Positions 31,457-39,652 of a stretch of DNA of 64,000 nucleotides are shown here, piece after piece. The translations under genes were made by a program, and so were the position numbers. Source of the stretch: Rebecca billardiae RCC1528. Lineage: Eukaryota > Haptophyta. The notes below the pieces were generated by a model. It saw nothing but the letters and a program-made list of their open reading frames with translations. It had not been told where the DNA came from and made no database searches. The DNA is taken from assembly GCA_965240325.2 (NCBI GenBank), contig OZ251247.1, positions 1,054,001 through 1,118,000 of the forward strand. Direction: 5' to 3'. How positions within the stretch are numbered: position 1 is the stretch's first letter; every line of letters begins with the position of its first letter.

Positions 31457-31548
31457 ACTGCTCTTCCACGGCGCGCCGGGCAGCCGCTCGCCCGGGTCGC
31501 CCCGGAGCTAAAGCGCTGCGCGCTCGAGTGCGCGCGCGTGGGCGGCAT
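31457..31548 (+). pseudogene. Relic of the F-box/RCC1 N-terminal region
   Basis: GCTCTTCCACGGCGCGCCGG and the following CAGCCGCTCGCCCGG, then GCGCTGCGCGCTCGAGTGCG and CGCGTGGGC, match in order the LFRGAPGGRSPVE..LRARARARG block of the B-type genes, with substitutions and a small indel. Nothing recognisable of the RCC1 repeats follows. It is a decayed family copy beside the array. Confidence 0.6.
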
Positions 31549-32038
31549 CAAAGTAAATAAGCGTGCCGTCCGCGCCGCGCGCTTAGTGCCTCCTGGGCGG
31601 CAGTGGGCGGTACTGCTATAACTATAATAATATATATATATCGTCTGCTTGCAGTGCTTGCTGACCTGGTCCTCACTAGGACGGTCCTGGCGCGGCGGCG
31701 GCAATCATGCACGACGGCTATCACGCGCCGCCGCACCGGCGCGTCATGAAGCCAGTCCCCAGCCCGGCACTCGCGGCAGTCGGCTACTCGGCTGCTGGCA
31801 CTACGCCTACGGGACTCAGTCAGCAGACTGAGAGTCACGCGGCTGCTGCGCCCCCGCGGGCCGCCGGTGCAGTAGTAGACTACGGCTGCTGCCATGCCGT
31901 GTCGCCGGTTGCCGGGGCGCCGGCGCGCCGACCGGCACACTCAGCAGTGCATGCACGTACTGCTAGCAGCTACGCGCGTACTACTACGCAGTCGTCATCC
32001 GATCACTACAGTTCCGCCGAGTATATATAGTTTATTAG

Positions 32039-34411
32039 TTACGGCGAGGCACCGCCTGCCACTGCAACGGAGCCGGCATCAGCCGCCGCCGCGCCGCCCT
32101 CCGCATGCCTCTGCTCTGCTGGTCGGCGCGCGGCGGACTCGCTGCACACGAGCTGCTTGGCGCTTGTCGCGAGCGCGGCGGCAGAGTATCGCCCGGACGG
32201 CGGCGACAGGCTGGTGCACTGTGACTGCTGCTGCTGCGCCGCCTCCAAGGCGGCCGCGCGCGCCGCCGCCGAGCGCGCGCCGCTCTCGAGTAGCTCGCGC
32301 ATCCACGCGTTGAAACGGTCGTAACCGCCGCCGCTGCTCTCAATCACCGCCATCAGCTGCTCCCGGTCGGAGTCGACCGCCGCCGTCGCGTGCCGCACGT
32401 CGAACTGAAGCTCGTCACGCGGCGGGCGCGCCCCGCCGCCGCCCGGCTCACCGCCGCCGCCGCCGCTCAGCCGGGCGGCGGAGATTGCAATCTCGCCGCC
32501 GCCGCCGCCGCTCAGCCGGGACGGCGGCGGCGCCACGCCCGCGAGCTCGAGCCAGACGATGCGCTCCGTCTGCGCGGAGCCCATCTCGTAGAAGACGAAC
32601 AGCTCGACGCAGCTGCCGCGGCGGCGGCGCGCGCGACGCGCGGGGGAGGCCGAACGGGCGCCCAGGCGATCAGGCGCGGTCCTGCCCTGCCCTAACCCTA
32701 ACCCTACCCTAAACCTGCCCTCGCCCTCCCGCACGCGTGAGCGCCGCGCGCCCGGTATACGCGCACAGTCCCGCAGCAGGCAAAGCACCACCGCAGCCCC
32801 GCTCGCGTACGCGTGTGCGCCGCGCGCCCGGTACGCGCGCGCGCGCGCGGCGCGAGATTGCAATCTCGGCGCGCACCACCAGAGCCGCGTGAGGTACGTG
32901 CTACCGCGCAGTACGAGCAGCTCGGTGCAGCCGGCTAGGAAAACGGGTAATCCGGGTAGGTAGTCGCCGATGCGGTGCTGGTCGATGCACACGCGGTCGA
33001 GCCACACGCGCGGCTCGCGCCCGTTGCTGCCCACGAAGCGCTGCCGCCACGCCTGCAGCGCCTCCCACTTAGAGTCCGGGTCGTCGTGCCAGCTGCGCGC
33101 GCGCACGCGGCGCGGTTGGGCGGGCGGGGCCGTGAGCGCGCGCGCAGCCCGGCGCCGCGCCGCGGCGGCGGCGGGCGGGTGGCGGATGGGGCGCCCGTGC
33201 ACACGCGCCCGTGGTACACAGGCGCGCCACGCGCAGGCGCCCGCGAGTGGCTGACAACAGTGCCAGCCACCCGCCACCCAGCGCGCCACCCAGCGCGTGT
33301 GCGTGGCGCGTACGGGCGCGCAGGCGCGCAGGCGCCCACGAGAGGCTGACCACTGCGTCCGCCACCCGACAGCCACCCGGCACACAGCGCGCCACCCAGC
33401 GTGTGCGTGTGGCGCGCACGGGCGCGCAGGCGCGCACCTGTGGCTGACGAAAGCGTCCACCCCTCCCAGTGGCGCTGGCTCTGAGAGCGCGTGCGCGCCC
33501 GGGTCGGGCGTGTTGGTGGCGAGGTGCTCGCGGCGCAGCCGGTCGAGCGGCACCGCGCGGAACGTCTCCCGCGCCAGCCCGAGCACCGCCTCCGCGTCGC
33601 GCCCGCCCAGCAGCGCGGCGATGCCCGCCGCGGCCGAGACGCCCTCGCCAATCGAAGCCAGCCACTGCTGCGCGCGCTCGCGGAAGCGCGGGCGAAGGCC
33701 TAGGGCGCCGAGGAGTACCGTCTCGAGGCCGAGGGCGAGGTAGACGAGCGCCGCCGCGCCGAGCGGCGCGCGCCGCAGCAGCACCACGTGCACCGGGTAC
33801 ATGGCCAGAAAGGCCAGCCCCCACGATATGTACCCCCAGTTGGCTAATCTCCACGCAATCTCGAGCTTGTATCTCGCCGAGAGCGCGCGCGTCCCGACGT
33901 ACGCGAGGCGGAGGATGAGGGCCAGCCCGATGGCGGCGGTGGCGAGGTGGCGCGCCACGTCGATGCGCATGAGCTGGCACCCGCGCTCCAGCTCGTCCGC
34001 CAGCTCGGCGGAGTCCGGATGGCACTGCCCTGCGCTCAGCGCGCTCAGCAGCACGTACGCCTCGGCCGTGGCGAAGTAGACGCCGGCGGCGCTGGCGCCG
34101 ATGCCGAAGAGGATGATGGCGTGGACGCTGCGCGTGTCCGTCGGCAGGACCGCGAGTATCATCACCCACGGCCCGCCAAAGTGCGCCACGCTCGCGTACA
34201 GCGCCAGCGGGCTCGGCTGGTAGACGCCCGAGAGCACGGCGCCGACGACGGTGAGGCACGCGCCGAGCGTGAGCGACGGGACCTGCACGCGCAGCCGGCG
34301 CTGGCGGCCCTGCTCGCGCAGCCACGCGATGTGGCCCTTCACCACCTGCCCGTCGCTGGGCGCCGACTCCAAGGCCGGAGCCACGGTGGGGCTGCTACCC
34401 CGAGCGGCCAT
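32039..34411 (-). CDS. Six-helix membrane protein with TIR-like C-terminal domain
   Basis: Exons 34411-33438, 33092-32877 and 32612-32039 join in phase to about 587 residues. The first 300 residues hold about six membrane helices (LGACLTVVGAVLSGV, VMILAVL, IILFGIGASAAGVYFA, AAIGLALILRLAYV, LAFLAMYPVHVVLL, ALVYLALGLETVLLGALGL). After the helices comes DAFVSHSWHDDPDSKW (exon 1/2 junction), PRVWLDRVCIDQ, LPVFLAGCTELLVL and TRLWCCVELFVFYEMG, which resembles the TIR-like domain of protist membrane proteins that open with FVSHSW.DD. The tail is Gly- and Ala-rich with an EIAIS palindrome. Role unknown; signalling is a guess. Exon 2 ends in a palindrome-bearing intron. Confidence 0.8.
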   Translation of the reverse strand: MAARGSSPTVAPALESAPSDGQVVKGHIAWLREQGRQRRLRVQVPSLTLGACLTVVGAVLSGVYQPSPLALYASVAHFGGPWVMILAVLPTDTRSVHAIILFGIGASAAGVYFATAEAYVLLSALSAGQCHPDSAELADELERGCQLMRIDVARHLATAAIGLALILRLAYVGTRALSARYKLEIAWRLANWGYISWGLAFLAMYPVHVVLLRRAPLGAAALVYLALGLETVLLGALGLRPRFRERAQQWLASIGEGVSAAAGIAALLGGRDAEAVLGLARETFRAVPLDRLRREHLATNTPDPGAHALSEPAPLGGVDAFVSHRCAPARPCAPHAHAGWRAVCRVAVGWRTQWSASRGRLRACAPVRATHTRWVARWVAGGWHCCQPLAGACAWRACVPRARVHGRPIRHPPAAAAARRRAARALTAPPAQPRRVRARSWHDDPDSKWEALQAWRQRFVGSNGREPRVWLDRVCIDQHRIGDYLPGLPVFLAGCTELLVLRGSTYLTRLWWCAPRLQSRAARARAYRARGAHAYASGAAVVLCLLRDCARIPGARRSRVREGEGRFRVGLGLGQGRTAPDRLGARSASPARRARRRRGSCVELFVFYEMGSAQTERIVWLELAGVAPPPSRLSGGGGGEIAISAARLSGGGGGEPGGGGARPPRDELQFDVRHATAAVDSDREQLMAVIESSGGGYDRFNAWMRELLESGARSAAARAAALEAAQQQQSQCTSLSPPSGRYSAAALATSAKQLVCSESAARRPAEQRHAEGGAAAADAGSVAVAGGASP
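32451..32520. repeat. Palindrome between exact 25-bp direct repeats, in coding sequence
   Basis: The 25 bp at 32451-32475 recur exactly at 32496-32520; between them are 20 bp holding GAGATTGCAATCTC (32481-32494). The 45-bp period keeps frame, giving RLSGGGGGE, then EIAISAA, then RLSGGGGGE again in the TIR-like protein. Confidence 0.92.
32613..32876 (-). repeat. Intron 2 of TIR-like gene with palindrome and telomere-like tract
   Basis: The donor reads GTGCGCGCC and is followed at intron nt 10 by GAGATTGCAATCTC (32854-32867). Further in, CCCTAACCCTAACCCTACCC lies at about 32692-32711 on the plus strand. It is a compact example of the intron type seen in OGT and the ankyrin-RING gene. Confidence 0.85.
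33093..33437 (-). repeat. Intron 1 of TIR-like gene: about 97-bp tandem repeat including exon end
   Basis: The block GGCTGAC plus flanks occurs at 33249, 33345 and 33442, spaced 96-97 bp. The last is the real exon 1 end (GTCAGCCACAG on the minus strand). The two intronic copies keep a recognisable exon-end and CG-rich donor context, so the exon-donor boundary has been tandemly multiplied. No GAGATTGCAATCTC copy here. Confidence 0.8.
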
Positions 34412-34671
34412 CGCCCTTGACCGTCGTCGTCCCCCCCGGTGGCGGGCATCAATCTCGCCTGCCTGAGCTGTGTGCGTACTGATGCGTCTCACTGTATTCA
34501 GTATAGCTATTGTACTACTAAAACAGTAGTAGCTTAGTAGTAGCACTGAGCGCGCTGCCCGCGGCGTGGTCGAGCTCGAACACCGGGGGACCAGCAGGCG
34601 CGCTGCCGCCCACCCAGTGGTCGCCACCGCCCACCTGCACGCCCAGCAGTGATCCGGCCACCGTCGCGCAG
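34412..34671. promoter_or_regulatory. Promoter region of the TIR-like gene
   Basis: 260 bp between the start of the TIR-like gene and the stop of F-box/RCC1 gene 7. It has an AT-rich core (34490-34545) with a 7-bp stem, 5-nt loop hairpin TACTACTAAAACAGTAGTA at 34513-34531. Promoter role inferred from position. Confidence 0.4.
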
Positions 34672-36135
34672 TCATCCGAAGTTGCCGCCGCTGACGCGCG
34701 GCAGTCCGGGGATGCGCACGGGCGGCTCCTGCTCTGTCGCCGGCCCAGTCGGGTCCAGCCCGCTCACGCCGCGGCCGAGCGCCGCGCACCGGGCGCCGCA
34801 CGAGTGCACGCCTCCGTCCGCAGTCACGTACAGCGCGTGGACGGAGCCGAGCGCGCAGCCAACCACGCGCGCGTGCGCGAAGGCGGGGAGCGGCGTGAAG
34901 CTCGCGTCGCCTGGCAAGTACAGGCTGCCGAACGCGTGCACGCGGCCGTCCACGCCCAGCACAGCGCTGCTGCAGTAGCCAGCGGTGGCGCGCACAGCGT
35001 GCACGACACCAGACAGCGCCTCCACACGCTTGGGCAGGTGGCGCGCGATGCGACCACCGTGGCCGAGGCAGCCAGCCCAGCCAGCCCCGAAGGTGTGCAC
35101 ATCGCCCGCAGCATCCACCAGCAGGCTGTGCTCGCCGCCCGCGCTCACGTGCACGGCGCGCAGGCCCGCGAGCGTCTCGATGTGCCTCGGCGTGTGCTGA
35201 AGCTCCTGGGCATCGTGGCCGAGCTGGCCGCAGTAGCCTTGGCCACACGCGTAGACAGCGCCACTGGCAGCGAGCAGTAGCGTGTGGCATTCACCCGCGG
35301 CGATGCCGCCCACGCGCACGGCATCCAGCGCCTCGATGCGCGTCGGCTCCCACCGGTCCTTCCTGTCGCCGTGGCCGAGCTGGCCGCGGTTGTTGCGGCC
35401 CCAGCTGTACGCACCGCCGGCTGCGGTGAGCGCGAGGCTGTGTCCCCCACCTGCGGCAATGCACACCACGGCGTCAGGTGAGACCCCAGATATGAGCTCG
35501 AAGGAGCGCCGCGTGGCTGTGCCGCCCAGCCCGAGCTGGCCCCACCAGTTGTCACCGCAGCCGTACACGGCGCCGGCGTCGCTCAGCGCGAGCAGGTGGT
35601 GGGAGCCAGCGGCCACCGCACGCACGCGCACTGTCGCGAGCGCAGCGACGCGCATGGGTGCGCACACCGCGTCGACGCGAGCAGCGCCATGCCCCAGCGC
35701 AGCGTGCGCGCGAGGCTCGCCGGCCTCGTCATTGTCCTCGCCGCACGTGTGCAGCCCGCCCTCCGCGTCCACAAACGCGCTGAAGCCGTCACCGCACGCG
35801 ACGACAGCCGAGTGCGCGCGCGTGGAAGCGGCCACGCACTCGCGCGCAAAGAGTTCATCGGACCAGCTGCACGCACTGGGCGGCAGCGCGGGCGGCAGCG
35901 CGCGAGCGTGCCCGCGCGCGCGCGCTCGCTCGCGCAGCGCGTGCTCGACCGGCGAGCGGCCGCCGGGCGCGCCGCGGAAGAGGCGCGAGGTGGCGTTCGC
36001 CGCTGCGATGTCGCGCACGTCGTCAAAGCAGCGCGATATGCGCTCGATCAGCTCCACGGGCAGGTCGTTCAGTCCCAGCGCACGCCCCGCCGGTGCGATG
36101 AAATGGGCGCGTCGCGTGCTGTTGGTTGGCGCCAT
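34672..36135 (-). CDS. F-box-like/RCC1-repeat protein 7 (A type)
   Basis: Intronless, 487 residues. A-type N-terminus MAPTNSTRRAHFIAPAGRAL, F-box-like LNDLPVELIERISRCFDDVR, shared LFRGAPGGRSPVEHALRER block, then about seven RCC1 blades. Blade 5 is eroded (CGQLGHDAQELQ instead of GHGD). The C-terminus GLDPTGPATEQEPPVRIPGL differs from the GLPPLAGGG tail of other A types. Probable ubiquitin-ligase adaptor by family analogy. Confidence 0.86.
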   Translation of the reverse strand: MAPTNSTRRAHFIAPAGRALGLNDLPVELIERISRCFDDVRDIAAANATSRLFRGAPGGRSPVEHALRERARARGHARALPPALPPSACSWSDELFARECVAASTRAHSAVVACGDGFSAFVDAEGGLHTCGEDNDEAGEPRAHAALGHGAARVDAVCAPMRVAALATVRVRAVAAGSHHLLALSDAGAVYGCGDNWWGQLGLGGTATRRSFELISGVSPDAVVCIAAGGGHSLALTAAGGAYSWGRNNRGQLGHGDRKDRWEPTRIEALDAVRVGGIAAGECHTLLLAASGAVYACGQGYCGQLGHDAQELQHTPRHIETLAGLRAVHVSAGGEHSLLVDAAGDVHTFGAGWAGCLGHGGRIARHLPKRVEALSGVVHAVRATAGYCSSAVLGVDGRVHAFGSLYLPGDASFTPLPAFAHARVVGCALGSVHALYVTADGGVHSCGARCAALGRGVSGLDPTGPATEQEPPVRIPGLPRVSGGNFG

Positions 36136-36296
36136 GGTTTGATCGCGGCGAGGCGCAGCCGATGACGGTTGGCCGGCACTATTTTTGACGATATTATCGT
36201 CTGATATTTTCAATTCGCCTTGTCTTCAGAGCCGACGTGCTGCCACTGCTCGTGTTGCGCGGGATGCGACGCGCCGCACCCGCCAACGCGCGCACG
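36136..36296 (-). promoter_or_regulatory. A-type leader and upstream element of gene 7
   Basis: On the minus strand the ATG is preceded by GCGATCAAACC, and 30-45 bp further up by GCCGGCCAACCGTC. Both elements recur before genes 9, 11 and 12. Beyond them is a perfect palindrome GACGATATTATCGTC in an AT-rich patch. They are likely core promoter and leader elements of the A-type family. Confidence 0.5.
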
Positions 36297-37790
36297 TCAG
36301 CCTGCGCCGCAGCCGGCCAGCAGCGGCAGGCCATCGATGCGCAAGGTTCGCGCCATCTCCTCCACCTCCAGCGCCTCCGCCTCCGCGCCCACGTCGCGCC
36401 GGCTCACGCCGCGGCCGAGCGCCGCCGCCTGCTCGCCACACGAGAACACACCGCCGTCTGCAGTCACGTACAGCGCGTGCATCCCGCCGAGCGCGCAGCC
36501 CACCATGTGCACGTGCGCGAACGCAGGAAGCGGCGTGGACCTCACGCCGTCTAGCGAGCGCAGGCAGCCGAACGTGTGCACGCGGCCGTCCGCGCCCAGC
36601 ACCGCGCTGCTGTAGAAGCCAGCGCATGCGCGCACGGCGTGCACGACACCGGACAGCGCCTTCACACGTTTGGGCAGGTAGAGTGTGCGGCCATCGCCCT
36701 GGCCGAGGCAGCCACCCCCGTCCCTTCCGAAGCTGTGCACGCCACCCGCCGCATCCACCGCCAGACTGTGCCGCTGGCCCGCGCTCACGTGCACTGCGCG
36801 CAGGCCCGCAAGTGCCTCGATGCGCCTCGGCGTGTGCTGATTCTGCTCGTCGCCGTGGCCGAGCTGGCCGAGGTAGCCGGGGCCGCACGGGTACACTGCC
36901 CCACCGATCGAAAGCAGCAGCGTGTGGTCGCCCCCTGCCGAAATGCCGCCAACGCGCACGCCCTCCAGCACCTCGATGCGCGTCGGCTCGCACCTGTCCT
37001 TCCTGTCGCCGTGGCCGAGCTGGCCGTAGCCGTTGTAGCCCCAGCTGTACGCTCAGCCCGCGGCGGTGAGCGCGAGGCTGTGCCACCCGCCTGCGGCAAT
37101 GCACACCACGGCGCCGCACGCAACCCCAACGACATATTCGAACGTGTGCCGCGTGGCCCTGTCGCCCAGCCCGAGCTGGCCGAAGCCGTTGCGGCCACAC
37201 GCGTACACGGCGCCAGCCTCGCTCAGCGCGAGCAGGTGGTGGTTGCCAGCTGCCACCGCACGCATCCGCACTGTCGCGAGTGCAGCGACGCGCAGAGGCA
37301 CGCACACCACGTCGACTTGGTCGGCCCCATGCCCCAGCGCAGCGTAAGCGCGAGGCTCGCCCGTCCCGTGCTCAGCTTCCTCGCCGCACGTGTGCAGCCC
37401 GCCCTCCGCGTCCACAAACGCGCTGAAATCGCGGCCGCACGCGACGACGGCCGAGTGCGCACGCGCCAGCTCGTGCGTGCGCGACAGCACCGCCATCAGC
37501 GCTGCCGCCCACGTGCACGCAGCCGGCGGGAGGGTCGTCGGGACGGCGCGCTCGAGCCCACGCGCGCGCGCTCGAGCGCGCAGCGCGTGCTCGACAGGCG
37601 AGCGGCCGCCCGGCGCGCCGCGGAAGAGGCGCGAGGTGGCGTTGGCGGCGGCGAGATCACGCGCGGTATTGAGGTGGTGCATGATGCGCTCGATCAGCTC
37701 TGGGGGCAGGCAGGCCAGCGGCGGCTGCGACGGCGAGCTCGCGAGGGCGTGCGCACGAGCCGCGCCGCTGCTCTGGCGCGTCCGAACCAT
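36297..37790 (-). pseudogene. F-box-like/RCC1 gene 8: chimeric and interrupted by a nonsense codon
   Basis: One frame covers the whole gene except for a TGA at 37053-37055, where every paralogue has a Cys or Ala codon in LTAAGCAYSWG. Upstream of about codon 130 it is B type (MVRTRQSSGAARAHAL start); downstream it is A type, ending LRIDGLPLLAGCGAG. After the TGA the blades continue intact (AYSWGYNGYGQLGHGD). Stops elsewhere in the family include TGA, so readthrough or recoding is unlikely. The truncated product would be about 245 residues with only two or three blades. Confidence 0.85.
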
Positions 37791-37970
37791 CACGTTCGCT
37801 GCTCGCTGACGGGGCGAGGCTCGCCGCGTGCCTCAGGCAGCAGCCGGTAAGTAAGCCTGCGTTCCGGAGCTTGCTGGAATCACAGAATCAAGCAGTGTCG
37901 ACACTGGATCAGCCTTGCAATCATGACACCGCCCGCTAGATAGCGGCGTCCGGCCTACGCCGGGTCCAGT
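37791..37970 (-). repeat. B-type spacer embedded in the A-type array
   Basis: Reverse complement of the 27114-27288 spacer, including GGTCCAGTTTAGGAGTCAGC, the AGCAGCCGGTAAGTAAGCC block and the GATTCCAGCAAGCTC-like element. It lies between two chimeric genes and marks a B-type tract inserted into the A-type array. Confidence 0.85.
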
Positions 37971-39488
37971 TTAGGAGTCAGCTTGCACCGCACTCCCGCC
38001 GATACCGACAGGCTGCACGCGCGGCAGGTGCGCGATGCGCGTGAGCGCGTGGGCGGCACTGGAAGGGTCCGTTGCCCTCGTCAGCCCGAGGCCGAGCGCT
38101 GCCGACTGCGCTCCGCACGAGTGCACGCTGCCGTCCGCCGTGACGTGCAGCGAGTGGGCCATACCGAGCGCGCAATCCGTCACACGCGTCTGCCCGTGGT
38201 GAACCACGCGCGTGGGCTGAAGGGCGCTCGTTACCGTCACGCCGAGCCCCAGCTGGCCATGGCGGTTGTGCCCAAACGCGTGCACGCTGCCGTCCGCGCC
38301 CAGCACAGCGCTGCTCGTGGCGCCAGCGCTGGCGCGCACAGCGCGCACGACACCGGACAGCGCCTCCACACGTTTGGGCAAGTAGAGCCTGCGGTCATCG
38401 CCGTGGCCGAGGCAGCCAGCCCAGCCCCTTCCAAAGGTGTGCACGCCACCCGCCGCATCCACCACCAGGCTGTGCCCATCGCCCGCGCTCACGTGCACTG
38501 CGCGCACGCCCGCGAGCGCCTCGATGCGCCTCGGCGTGTGCTGCTCCTGCTGGTCGCCGTGGCCGAGCCGGCCAAACACGCCATCGCCCCACGAGTAGAC
38601 GGCACCACTGGTGGTGAGCAATAGCGCGTGACGTTCACCCGCAGCGACCCCCCCAATGCGCACGCCGTCCAGCGCCTTGATGCGCGTCGGCTCCCACCGC
38701 TCCTTCCTGTGGCCGTGGCCCAGCTGGCCGTGGTAGTTGTAGCCCCAGCTGTACGCGCAGCCAGCGGCGGTGAGCGCGAGGCTGTGGTAGGCGCCTGCGG
38801 CGAGGCCCACGTAGACATCACCACGGGGCACGGCGATGGCGGCGAAGGAGCGACGAGTCGTCGTGTCTCCCAACCCGAGCTCACCGAAGCGGTTGCTGCC
38901 GCAGCCGTAGACGGCGCCGGCCTCGCTCAGCGCGAGCAGGTGGAGGCCGCCAGCGGCCACCGCACGCACCCGCACTGTCGCGAGTGTAGCGACGAGCATA
39001 GGCACACACACCACGTCGACATGGTCGCCCCCATGCCCCAGCGCAGCGTGCGCGCGAGGCTCGCCGGCCTCCTCCTCCTCCTCGCCGCACGTGTACAGCC
39101 CGCCCTCCGCGTCCACAAACGCGCTGAAATTGTAGCTGCACGCGACGACCGCTGAGTGTGCGCGCGCAGACGCGGCCACAAACTCGCGTGCAAAGAGCTC
39201 ATCGGACCAGCTGCACGCAATGGGCGGCAGCGCGGGCGGCAGCGCGCGAGCGTGCCCGCGCGCGCGCGCTCGCTCGCGCAGCGCGTGCTCGACCGGCGAG
39301 CGGCCGCCGGGCGCGCCGCGGAAGAGGCGCGACGTGGCATTGGCGGCGGCGAGGTCGCGCACGTCGTCGAAGCAGCGCGCGATGCGCTCGATCAGCTCCA
39401 CGGGCAGGTCGCTCAGTCCCAGCGCACGCCCCGCCGGTGCGATGAAGTGGGCGCGTCGCTCGTGAGCCGTGCTGTTGGTTGGCGCCAT
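37971..39488 (-). CDS. F-box-like/RCC1-repeat protein 9 (A-type front, B-type end)
   Basis: Intronless, 505 residues. N-terminus MAPTNSTAHERRAHFIAPAG and blades 1-5 are A type; from about codon 385 (HAFGHNRHGQLGLGVTVTS) it switches to B type and ends SAVQADS. It is the complement of the gene 8 chimera. All RCC1 blades are intact and no stop interrupts it. Start at the ATG preceded by GCGATTGAACC. Confidence 0.87.
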   Translation of the reverse strand: MAPTNSTAHERRAHFIAPAGRALGLSDLPVELIERIARCFDDVRDLAAANATSRLFRGAPGGRSPVEHALRERARARGHARALPPALPPIACSWSDELFAREFVAASARAHSAVVACSYNFSAFVDAEGGLYTCGEEEEEAGEPRAHAALGHGGDHVDVVCVPMLVATLATVRVRAVAAGGLHLLALSEAGAVYGCGSNRFGELGLGDTTTRRSFAAIAVPRGDVYVGLAAGAYHSLALTAAGCAYSWGYNYHGQLGHGHRKERWEPTRIKALDGVRIGGVAAGERHALLLTTSGAVYSWGDGVFGRLGHGDQQEQHTPRRIEALAGVRAVHVSAGDGHSLVVDAAGGVHTFGRGWAGCLGHGDDRRLYLPKRVEALSGVVRAVRASAGATSSAVLGADGSVHAFGHNRHGQLGLGVTVTSALQPTRVVHHGQTRVTDCALGMAHSLHVTADGSVHSCGAQSAALGLGLTRATDPSSAAHALTRIAHLPRVQPVGIGGSAVQADS

Positions 39489-39652
39489 GGTTCAATCGCG
39501 AGCGCACTGTGCGCAGCCGCGACGACGGTTGGCCGGCGCACTGCTTTCGTCGATCATCATTTGATTTCTTGACGAATTGTTTTGTCGAGCCGTGGTTGTC
39601 GCTCAATCGTGTCAGCACGCGGTGCGACGCACCGCGTCGGCCAACGCGGTCG

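Noticed and set aside
37053-37055. TGA recoded as an amino acid
   Set aside because: Other family members (genes 4 and 6) terminate at TGA, so a reassigned code is not supported; a nonsense mutation in gene 8 is simpler.
37390-38300. Insertion of a circular one-unit B repeat by a single crossover
   Set aside because: A single crossover would leave both chimera junctions at the same homologous codon, but they fall near codon 130 in gene 8 and codon 385 in gene 9. A gene-conversion-like replacement fits better.
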